Source: Halovulum dunhuangense
GTDB taxonomy: Bacteria; Pseudomonadota; Alphaproteobacteria; Rhodobacterales; Rhodobacteraceae
DNA: 64,000 nt
Assembly: GCF_013093415.1 (NCBI RefSeq)
Contig: NZ_JABFBC010000001.1
Coordinates: 124,001-188,000, forward strand
Reading direction: 5' to 3'
Part shown: positions 48,352 through 55,457 of the stretch, in pieces
How the letters are laid out: each line of letters opens with the position of its first letter
How positions within the stretch are numbered: the stretch's first letter is position 1
The notes under the pieces: generated by a model
What the model saw: only the letters and a program-made list of their open reading frames with translations
Told to the model about the DNA's origin: nothing
Databases searched by the model: none
Translations under genes and position numbers: made by a program

Positions 48352-49594
48352 CTAACTTCCCCACACTCGGGTCACCACTTACGCACAACACCTCACAAAC
48401 AATACTGAAGTGTTGATCCCAAAAAGGAATTTTCAGACTGGAGATGGAATTTGGCTGAATTAGGGCAGAAAAGTCACTGATCGCCGCAAGCCACGCGGGG
48501 GCGTCCAGGGGATCAAGATAGGTTGCGGCATCGCCCACGATCTCGCGGTAGACGGGCAGGTCGGCGCAGATCGCGGGCACGCCCATCTGCAGCGCCTCGG
48601 CCAGCGGATATCCGAACCCCTCGGCAAAGGACGGGAACAGCAGCGCGCGGGCCCCACCCAGAAGCCGGTTCATGTCGGGATCTGGCAGGTAGCCATGCTC
48701 GAACACCGTCCGGCCCATGAAGGGGGCGCGGTCCAGCATGTCGAGGATGTTCTCGTTTTCCCAGCCGCGGCGGCCCACGATATGCAGATGAGGGATATCC
48801 GCTTCCGGCATCGTGTCGTGCATCCGCCGCCAGATGTTGAGCAGAAGAAGGTGATTCTTGCGCGGCTCGATGGTGCCGAGCACGACGAAATGCGGATGCG
48901 CGGCGGGCGCGGTCGGGGTCGGGTCTGCCGGATCGACGCCCAGAAGGGCGGTCACGGTCGCAGGCGACATGCCCCATCGGTCGAACCAGCGCCCGGCGCG
49001 GGTGGCGGTGTCAGCGGAGTTGAAGATCACGATATCCGCGTTCGCGGCCACGCCACGCAGCAGACGCTCGAACTTCGCGGGCGTGCCGGGCCGGGAGAAT
49101 TCAGGGTAGTCGAGCGGGATCACGTCATGGACCATCACGGCGATCCGGCCCGCCCCGGCGGCGCGCAGGCGGATCAGGTGATCCGGCTCAAGATGGGTGT
49201 GGCCGACATTGATATAGGCGAACCCCTTCGAGAGGTGGCGCGCCAGAAGCCCCGGCAGTCGCTGCGTCGTGGCCCAGCCCAGCGCAAGGCGCCGGGCAGC
49301 CGATTCGGCCCGGCGGCGCGCGGGGTTCTGCCGGCGGGCAAGATGACCCAGCAGGTCGGGCGCGGGCAGGTGCGTGGGATCGGCGGCAAGCTCCAGCAGG
49401 CGGGCCATCCCGATCCGGTCCAGAAGCGCCGCGCCACGCAGCACGCGGGTGAGGAAGAAGACCCGCCCGTCCAGTCCCATAAGGTGGCGGATATAGGCGC
49501 GTTCCACCCGGTCCACACCGCTGTCGCCGCCGGCCCCGATCCGGGACAGGCTGCGCGTGACGTCCAGCACGATGTCCTGCGGGCCGGTCCTCAT
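48329..49594 (-). CDS. glycosyltransferase family 4 (GT-B)
   Basis: 421 residues from ATG 49594. GT-B glycosyltransferase: donor motif FVVLGTIEPRKNHLLLLN, then FPSFAEGFGYPLAEALQMGVPAICADLPVYREI with the E-x7-E pair, preceded by VMVHDVIPLDYPEF. The last ~50 residues (ALIQPNSISSLKIPFWDQHFSIVCEVL) follow the family pattern but are encoded by a clearly AT-rich stretch. It starts 8 nt after galE stops and overlaps the GT2 gene by 23 nt. Sugar specificity cannot be read. Confidence 0.87.
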   Translation of the reverse strand: MRTGPQDIVLDVTRSLSRIGAGGDSGVDRVERAYIRHLMGLDGRVFFLTRVLRGAALLDRIGMARLLELAADPTHLPAPDLLGHLARRQNPARRRAESAARRLALGWATTQRLPGLLARHLSKGFAYINVGHTHLEPDHLIRLRAAGAGRIAVMVHDVIPLDYPEFSRPGTPAKFERLLRGVAANADIVIFNSADTATRAGRWFDRWGMSPATVTALLGVDPADPTPTAPAAHPHFVVLGTIEPRKNHLLLLNIWRRMHDTMPEADIPHLHIVGRRGWENENILDMLDRAPFMGRTVFEHGYLPDPDMNRLLGGARALLFPSFAEGFGYPLAEALQMGVPAICADLPVYREIVGDAATYLDPLDAPAWLAAISDFSALIQPNSISSLKIPFWDQHFSIVCEVLCVSGDPSVGKLDGCGPAS

Positions 49595-49601
49595 GCGCGT
49601 A

Positions 49602-50585
49602 TCAGGCCGTGTAGCCGGGCATCTGGTGCCACCCCCAGGCATCGGCGATCATCTGCGGCAGGGTAGAGCGGCGGGGGGTCCAGCCCAGCACCTGTTCGGC
49701 GCGGCGGCTGCCCGAGACCAGCGCCGTGCAGTCGCCGGGACGGCGGGCGCCTTCCACCGCCGGGACGGTGGTCTCGGTCACGGCGGATACGGCGTCGATC
49801 ACCTCGCGCACCGAAAAGCCGCGCCCGGTGCCAAGGTTGAACACCTCGGACCCGCCGCCCGCGATCAGGTATTCCAGCCCCTTCAGATGCGCGTCCACCA
49901 GGTCGAGGACATGGACATAGTCGCGGATGCAGGTGCCGTCGGGGGTGGCGTAGTCGGTGCCATAGATGGTCAGCGCGTCGCGCCTTCCGCGCACGGCATC
50001 CAGCGCCAGCGGGATCAGGTGCGTCTCGGGGCGGTGGAACTCGCCCACCTGGCGGTCGGGATCGGCGCCGGCGACGTTGAAGTAGCGAAAGGTGACATGG
50101 GTCAGCCTGCCATCGCGGCCATAGTCGCGCAGCATGTCCTCGACCGCGCGTTTCGATCCGCCATAGGCGTTGATCGGCTGCTGCACGCAGGTCTCGTCCA
50201 GCATCACGCCGTCCTGTTCGCCATAGGTGGCGCAGGTCGAGGAAAAGACGAAATGCGGCGTGCCGGCGGCGGTCGCGGCATCGAGCAGGGTCATCGAGCC
50301 CACGACGTTGTTGCGCCAGTAGAGCGCGGGCGCGCGCATCGACTGGCCCACATCGGAAAGCGCCGCGAAATGCATCACCGCCTGCGGCTTGTGGCGCGCG
50401 AACACTTCGTCGAGGCGCGGCCGGTCGAGCAGGTCACCCTGCTCGAAGGGACCGAATTTCACCGCGTCGGACCAGCCGGTGGACAGGTTGTCATAGGTGA
50501 CGGGCACATGCCCCGCCTCTGCCAGGCGCTTGCAGGCATGGCTGCCGATATAGCCGGCGCCACCGGTGACCAGAACCGTGCTCAT
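49602..50585 (-). CDS. galE: UDP-glucose 4-epimerase
   Basis: 327-residue extended SDR. VLVTGGAGYIGSHACKRL (NAD motif TGGAGYIG), VMHFAALSDVG, the catalytic SSTCATYGE and Tyr-x3-Lys in NAYGGSKRAVEDML, and the substrate-region TCIRDYVHVLDL. It interconverts UDP-glucose and UDP-galactose, supplying galactosyl units to the transferases next to it. Preceded by galU, which makes UDP-glucose, so the two enzymes act in sequence. UDP-N-acetylglucosamine activity cannot be excluded. Confidence 0.93.
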   Translation of the reverse strand: MSTVLVTGGAGYIGSHACKRLAEAGHVPVTYDNLSTGWSDAVKFGPFEQGDLLDRPRLDEVFARHKPQAVMHFAALSDVGQSMRAPALYWRNNVVGSMTLLDAATAAGTPHFVFSSTCATYGEQDGVMLDETCVQQPINAYGGSKRAVEDMLRDYGRDGRLTHVTFRYFNVAGADPDRQVGEFHRPETHLIPLALDAVRGRRDALTIYGTDYATPDGTCIRDYVHVLDLVDAHLKGLEYLIAGGGSEVFNLGTGRGFSVREVIDAVSAVTETTVPAVEGARRPGDCTALVSGSRRAEQVLGWTPRRSTLPQMIADAWGWHQMPGYTA

Positions 50586-50612
50586 CCATGCTCTCCTGCG
50601 GCGGTGTCAGGC

Positions 50613-51512
50613 TTATTCGGCGGCCTGCTTGCGGGCCACGACCCCGGAAAGATAGGCGTGGAACTCGTCCCTCAGCGCGGGGTGCTGAAGACCGAAAGAG
50701 ACCGTAGCCTGAAGGAAGCCGGACTGCGACCCGCAGTCGTAGCGTTCGCCCGAGAAGCGGAAGCCGGTGACGTTGCCGTTCGCCTCGACCTCCTGGGCGA
50801 TGGCGTCGGTCAACTGGATCTCTCCGCCAGAGCCGCGGCCCATGCGGTTGAGGTTGCGCAGCACCTGCGGCGTCAGGATATAGCGCCCGATCACCGCCAG
50901 GTTCGACGGCGCCGTACCGGGCGCGGGCTTTTCCACCATGCCGCGCACGCGCAGGACGCGCCCGGAATCGCCCTCGACATCCAGCACGCCATAGCTCGAT
51001 GCCTTTTCGGGCGGCACTTCCATCGCGGCGACCATGTTGCCGCCGATGTCGTCATAGGCGTCCGCCATCTGCTTGAGGCAGGGCACGCTGGACTGGATCA
51101 CGTCGTCGGGCAGCAGCACGGCGAAGGGCTCGTTCCCGATCAGCCGCCGCGCGCACCAGACGGCGTGGCCAAGGCCCAGCGCCTCGTGCTGGCGGACATA
51201 GGCGATGGCGCCGCTGTCCATGTTCGTGGGCGCAAGACGCTCCAGCAGGTCGGTCTTGTTCTTGTCGCGCAGCGCCTTTTCCAGTTCAGGCGCACGGTCG
51301 AAGTAATCCTCGAGCGCGGATTTCCCGCGCGAGGTGACGAAGATGAACTCCTCGATCCCGGCGGCGCGCGCCTCGTCGATCGCGTACTGGATCAGGGGAC
51401 GATCCACGAGGGTCAGGATTTCCTTGGGGATAGATTTCGTCGCCGGCAGAAACCGGGTGCCAAGCCCCGCGACCGGAAACACTGCCTTCCTGACCTTGCG
51501 GGCCATAGCCAT
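50613..51512 (-). CDS. galU: UTP-glucose-1-phosphate uridylyltransferase
   Basis: 299 residues from ATG 51512 (MAMARKVRKAVFPVAGLG; ATG 51506 is an alternative), with GGAGA upstream. Nucleotidyltransferase motif PVAGLGTRFLPATKSIPKEIL, LVDRPLIQYAIDEA, and VLLPDDVIQS with the metal Asp. It makes UDP-glucose for capsule, LPS and EPS. First gene of the galU-galE-GT4-GT2-GT14 unit. An FNR-type box with a matching -10 hexamer lies in its 171-bp leader region, suggesting oxygen-controlled expression. Confidence 0.95.
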   Translation of the reverse strand: MAMARKVRKAVFPVAGLGTRFLPATKSIPKEILTLVDRPLIQYAIDEARAAGIEEFIFVTSRGKSALEDYFDRAPELEKALRDKNKTDLLERLAPTNMDSGAIAYVRQHEALGLGHAVWCARRLIGNEPFAVLLPDDVIQSSVPCLKQMADAYDDIGGNMVAAMEVPPEKASSYGVLDVEGDSGRVLRVRGMVEKPAPGTAPSNLAVIGRYILTPQVLRNLNRMGRGSGGEIQLTDAIAQEVEANGNVTGFRFSGERYDCGSQSGFLQATVSFGLQHPALRDEFHAYLSGVVARKQAAE

Positions 51513-51584
51513 TCTCCATTCAACTCGGACCCTTCTGGGTCCGTTTTCGGCAATGCTGCTGGTGCAGCACACTGCAGAAGACCG

Positions 51585-51633
51585 CGCACAGAAAATACGT
51601 TGGATTTCAAAACACTTTGTTGACGGGCATCAA
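51585..51633 (-). promoter_or_regulatory. FNR-type class II promoter of galU
   Basis: Minus strand TTGAT-GCCC-GTCAA (51633-51620), then TATTTT (51597-51592). If the start is 51585 the box is centred exactly at -41.5 and the hexamer at -12 to -7, the class II FNR geometry. The half-site pattern (TTGAT/GTCAA) is the same as in the ccoG box. Confidence 0.7.
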
Positions 51634-51683
51634 CCGCCGAGCCGTGCTTTAACATACCGCAACGCGGAACGCGCGCTTAATTG

Positions 51684-52922
51684 TTACGCTTCGAGTGGCG
51701 TTTCAATAGCCAAGGGACCGCGAAGCGACTGGATCCGGCAGATCTCCGCCGTATTGCGCGCTGCAACCGTGCCGAACGGACGGGGGCGGTCGCGCTCGGC
51801 CTTGCCCAGAAGTCCGAAGCGATGCTCGAAATAGCCGTCCCGGGTGAAGCATACCCGAAGCGGGCGCGGTGAAACTTCCGGCAGCAGCAGCGTCACCTCG
51901 TGCCCCGCAGCCGCGGCGGCCCTTGCGGCGGCCCTTGCCGCAGCGTGATCGCGAAGCCCGGCCCGGATCGCCAGCCGCGCGCCGCCATCGCGCCGTTGCA
52001 GGGGCGCGAACCCGGGCGCCTCGGCACATGCCGGAAGCCCGGTGCGGGGCGCGCGCGACGCCCCTTCGGCAAGGCCCGCCTCCAGCCCGGCCATGAGCCG
52101 CGCGACATCGCGACCCGACAGCGCGCCCAGCGAGAAGTGATGCAGCAGGCGGCGGTGCTGCTCGGTGCGGAACCCGGCAAGCCGCGCGGCGATATCGGGC
52201 TTCGGGGCGTGAAGCTTCAGGAAATGCGCCATGCTCGCGCCGATCTCGTACAGGGAGCGGGGCACCCGGTGGCGCGTCCGCAGGCGGCTTTCGGCAAAGC
52301 CGTGCAGCACTTCTGCATCCGGGACGATGGCGGTGGACCAGCCGGCCCGGGACAGGCGCAGGTTCACGTCCGTTTCGTCGAGAAAGAAGCGGTACGCCGC
52401 GTCGAAGCCGCCGATGCCCACAAGGGCCGCCCGGCGAAAGGCGCTGTTGGTGCCCACCGTCTTGACGAAGCGATCGGGCGCGGGCGCGAAGACCTGCGTC
52501 TGCGCCACGTCCAGCGGGTGATCCCGGCCCAGCCGGTCGAAGCCCACGCCGCGCCACTGGAAGCTGACGCCGTTGCGGCCCCGGACGAACCCGCCGGCCG
52601 CGCCCACGGAAGGATCGGCGAAGGGCGCGCAGAGCCGTTCGAGCCACGAGAATTCCGGCACCGCATCGTCATCGCAGAAGGCCACGATCTCGCCGCCTGC
52701 CGCGGCGATCCCCAGGTTGCGGGCGGTGGAGATGTTGGCCTCGGGGAAATGGATCCAGCGCGTGCCCCCGGGCGCCTCGGGGCGATCCGGGGGCGCAAGG
52801 TCGCTGACGACGATCACCTCGAAGTTGGGGTGACGCTGGAAGGGAAGGCTTTTCAGGACCAGCGCGAGTTCCGCGCGCCGGCTGTGGTTCACGATGACAA
52901 GGCTTGTGGCCGGCAGGCTCAC
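51684..52922 (-). CDS. glycosyltransferase family 2, polysaccharide synthesis
   Basis: 412 residues from GTG 52922, which overlaps the kdsB stop (GTGA). GT-A fold: SLVIVNHSRRAELALVLKSL, FPEANISTARNLGIAAAGGEIVAFCDDDAVPE (DDD metal motif), then the acceptor-side FLDETDVNLRLSRAGW. The C-terminal ~130 residues are a different, Ala/Arg-rich region with HEVTLLLPEVSPRPLRVCF. Sugar and acceptor unknown; the link with kdsB suggests a Kdo-containing glycan. Confidence 0.85.
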   Translation of the reverse strand: MSLPATSLVIVNHSRRAELALVLKSLPFQRHPNFEVIVVSDLAPPDRPEAPGGTRWIHFPEANISTARNLGIAAAGGEIVAFCDDDAVPEFSWLERLCAPFADPSVGAAGGFVRGRNGVSFQWRGVGFDRLGRDHPLDVAQTQVFAPAPDRFVKTVGTNSAFRRAALVGIGGFDAAYRFFLDETDVNLRLSRAGWSTAIVPDAEVLHGFAESRLRTRHRVPRSLYEIGASMAHFLKLHAPKPDIAARLAGFRTEQHRRLLHHFSLGALSGRDVARLMAGLEAGLAEGASRAPRTGLPACAEAPGFAPLQRRDGGARLAIRAGLRDHAAARAAARAAAAAGHEVTLLLPEVSPRPLRVCFTRDGYFEHRFGLLGKAERDRPRPFGTVAARNTAEICRIQSLRGPLAIETPLEA

Positions 52923-53716
52923 GCCACGCCCTGCGCCTTCAGTATGGTTTCGATCCGGGCGACATCGACGGGGTTGTTCAACTCCCAGAAGGCGCGGCCG
53001 CGGGCCTCCACCTCGACGCAGGTGACGGGGATGCCGCGTTCCATGAAGCGCAGCTGCTCCAGCCCCTCCCATTTTTCAAGCCGGCCCTCGGGCCAGCCGG
53101 CATAGGCCCTGAGCGCGGCCGGGCGGTAGGCGTAGACGCCCACATGGTGAAATACGGGGATCTCTTCGCCCTCGGCGAAACGGCGGCCGGTATAGGGGAT
53201 CACTTCCTTCGAGAAATAAAGCGCGCGGCCGGCCGTGTCGAATACGGCGGTGGTGCCGCCAACGCGGCCCACGGCGCGATCCTCCTGGAACGAGTTCAGC
53301 GCCGCCGCATCCAGCCGCAGCACCGGTGTCGCCACCTCGGCGCCCCCTGCCATCGCGGCGATCAGCGCCTCGACGAACCAGGGCGGGGTCAGCGGCGCGT
53401 CGCCCTGAAGATTGACGACCACGTCGGTATCCTGAAGCCCCAGCGCCTGCGCTGCCGCCGCACAGCGTTCGGTGCCGTTCCGGCAGCTTTCGGGGGTCAT
53501 CACCACCTCGGCGCCGAAGCCCGCGGCGTGATCCGCGATGCGCCCATCGTCGGTGGCGACGACGACCCGTGCCACGCCCGAGGCGGCGCAGGCGGCATCC
53601 CAGCTGCGCCGCACGAGGCTGCGCTTCTGGCCGGTGGCGCCGGTCAGTTCCACGAGCGGCTTGCCGGGATAACGGGTAGAGGCGTAGCGGGCGGGAATGA
53701 CGACGACGACGTTCAT
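52919..53716 (-). CDS. kdsB: 3-deoxy-manno-octulosonate cytidylyltransferase
   Basis: 265 residues from ATG 53716, overlapping the cysQ stop (ATGA). CMP-Kdo synthetase motifs: VVIPARYASTRYPGKPL, VVATDDGRI, and VNLQGDAPLTPP (usually NVQGDEP), with RFMERGIPVTCVEVE and the C-terminal NNPVDV. It activates Kdo for LPS or capsule. Position among capsule-type genes and sequence divergence at the QGDEP motif suggest a capsule-specific copy and not the housekeeping enzyme; it could also activate another 3-deoxy-sugar. Confidence 0.87.
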   Translation of the reverse strand: MNVVVVIPARYASTRYPGKPLVELTGATGQKRSLVRRSWDAACAASGVARVVVATDDGRIADHAAGFGAEVVMTPESCRNGTERCAAAAQALGLQDTDVVVNLQGDAPLTPPWFVEALIAAMAGGAEVATPVLRLDAAALNSFQEDRAVGRVGGTTAVFDTAGRALYFSKEVIPYTGRRFAEGEEIPVFHHVGVYAYRPAALRAYAGWPEGRLEKWEGLEQLRFMERGIPVTCVEVEARGRAFWELNNPVDVARIETILKAQGVA

Positions 53717-54513
53717 GCGGGATCCATCAGGGTGACGCCCGGGGCGTAGGCGATGAAGAAAGGGTTCTCGTATCCGGGCTTGCCATAGCGCAACGGGGCA
53801 TGATCGTCGAAGCGCACCACGCGCCCGCCGGCCCCGGCCAGCACGGCATGCCCGGCGGCCGTGTCCCATTCCATCGTGCGCCCCAGCCGGGGATAGAGAT
53901 CCGCCTCGCCCGCGGCGACCAGGCAGAACTTGAGCGACGACCCGGCAGAGGTGAAGTCCGCTACCGCGTAGCGCGCGATATAGGCGTCTGTCGCGGCATC
54001 CCGGTGCGACTTGGAGGCGACGACGATCAGCGCGGCATTGTCGGGCTTGCGCACGGCAAGCGGCCGCAGGGCACCGGGTGTGGCGGGATCGAAGGGGCCG
54101 TCCTCCTCGACCGCGCGGCCATCGGCATCGGTGTAGAACAGCCGCCCCCGGGCGGGTGCATAGACCACGCCGCGCACCGGCACGCCGTTCTCGACCAGCG
54201 CGATGTTCACCGTGAAGTCGCCGCGGCGCTGGACGAATTCCTTGGTGCCGTCCAGCGGATCCACGATCAGGAACCGCGCCGCATCGAGGCTGTGGCTGTC
54301 GGCCTGCTCTTCGGTCACGACGGGGATATCGGGAAAGGCCGCCCGCAAGCCCGCGAAGATCAGCGCGTCGGCGGCCTCGTCGGCGGCGGTCACGGGGCTG
54401 TCGTCGGATTTCGCGCGCACTTCGAAATCCTCGGCGCCGTAGATCTCCATGATACGGTCCCCGGCCTCGAGCGCGAGGCGGCGCAGCGTTGCGGTGAGCG
54501 TGGCAGGATCCAT
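53713..54513 (-). CDS. cysQ: 3'(2'),5'-bisphosphate nucleotidase
   Basis: 266 residues from ATG 54513. Lithium-sensitive phosphatase superfamily: DSPVTAADEAAD, VTEEQ, the metal motif IVDPLDGTKEF, and GSSLKFCLVAAGEADLYPR with WDTAAGHAVL. CysQ removes 3'-phosphoadenosine 5'-phosphate made by sulfotransferases or PAPS reductase. In a polysaccharide cluster this could mean that a glycan is sulfated, though no sulfotransferase is in the window. It begins the cysQ-kdsB-GT2 unit, divergent from the export permease. Confidence 0.9.
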   Translation of the reverse strand: MDPATLTATLRRLALEAGDRIMEIYGAEDFEVRAKSDDSPVTAADEAADALIFAGLRAAFPDIPVVTEEQADSHSLDAARFLIVDPLDGTKEFVQRRGDFTVNIALVENGVPVRGVVYAPARGRLFYTDADGRAVEEDGPFDPATPGALRPLAVRKPDNAALIVVASKSHRDAATDAYIARYAVADFTSAGSSLKFCLVAAGEADLYPRLGRTMEWDTAAGHAVLAGAGGRVVRFDDHAPLRYGKPGYENPFFIAYAPGVTLMDPA

Positions 54514-54629
54514 GCGGCGTTCATCCCTTTGCGATAGTCCTGCGGCAGCATTAGCGGCATTCGTGAAGGATTTGCAGGCCAAATCGCGCTGCGCTAGGGT
54601 GAAGCGCCTGTAAGGAAGGACCTTGGCCC

Positions 54630-55454
54630 GTGCAGAGCCCCCCGCAAAGCCAGCGATCGCTGCTTGTCGAAGCCATGAACTTCGTGGCCCTTCTCTACCA
54701 CACGGTGGTGCGCGAGGTGCGGGAGGAAAGCGGCAACGCCACGCTCGGGCTGCTGACCGCGATCGGGCGGGTGCTGATCCTGGTGGCGCTGTTCTACGCC
54801 ATGTTCGAGCTGCTCGGCCTGCGCGGCGCGATGATTCGAGGCGACGTGATCCTGTTCCTGGTCGGCGGGGTGCTGCTGTTCCTGATGCACAACCAGGCCA
54901 TCGGGGCGGTGATCAAGGCAGGCTCGGCCACGTCGCCGATCATGCAGCACGCGCCGGTCACGCCGACCTTGATGATCCTGTCCTCGGCGCTGGCCACGCT
55001 CTACCTGCACATCCTTGCCACCGTGATCATCCTCGCGGCGCTGATCCTGTTCCGCGGCGATCTGGAGATCCATTCCCCGCGGGGGATCCTGCTGCCGTTC
55101 TTCCTGGCCTGGGCCAGCGGTGTCGTGATCGGGCTGCTGTTCCTGGCGATGAAGCCCTTCGCGCCGAAGCTGATGCAGATGCTCTCGACCATCTACCGGC
55201 GCGCCAACATGATCACGAGCGGCAAGTTCTTCGTGGCCAACATGCTGCCGAACGCGATCCTGCCCTTCTTCGACTGGAACCCGCTGTTCCACACCATCGA
55301 CCAGATGCGCGGCGCGCTGTTCGTCAACTATTTCCCGCACAAGACATCGATCGAGTATCCGGTCTATTTCGTGCTCGTCGGACTGCTGGTGGGCATGATG
55401 GCCGAATTCTGGCTGCGCCGGACCGTCAGCCGGTCTACCGGCGCAGCCAGGTAA
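54630..55454 (+). CDS. ABC-2 type polysaccharide export permease
   Basis: 274 residues from GTG 54630, with AAGGAAGGA upstream. KpsM/CtrC-like: about six membrane spans and the typical SGKFFVANMLPN and NPLFHTIDQMRGALFVNY sequences of capsule or LPS O-antigen exporters. It is divergent from the cysQ-kdsB genes. The ATP-binding partner (KpsT type) and the outer-membrane and PCP export proteins are not adjacent, since the next gene on the other side is a protease on the opposite strand; so the exporter must be completed from elsewhere. Confidence 0.87.
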   Translation: MQSPPQSQRSLLVEAMNFVALLYHTVVREVREESGNATLGLLTAIGRVLILVALFYAMFELLGLRGAMIRGDVILFLVGGVLLFLMHNQAIGAVIKAGSATSPIMQHAPVTPTLMILSSALATLYLHILATVIILAALILFRGDLEIHSPRGILLPFFLAWASGVVIGLLFLAMKPFAPKLMQMLSTIYRRANMITSGKFFVANMLPNAILPFFDWNPLFHTIDQMRGALFVNYFPHKTSIEYPVYFVLVGLLVGMMAEFWLRRTVSRSTGAAR

Positions 55455-55457
55455 CGC

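Noticed and set aside
51554-51569. Inverted repeat TGCTGC-TGGT-GCAGCA in the galU leader as a terminator or operator
   Set aside because: Only 6 bp, no T-run, and it lies downstream of the predicted start; it may be a leader stem but there is not enough to annotate it.
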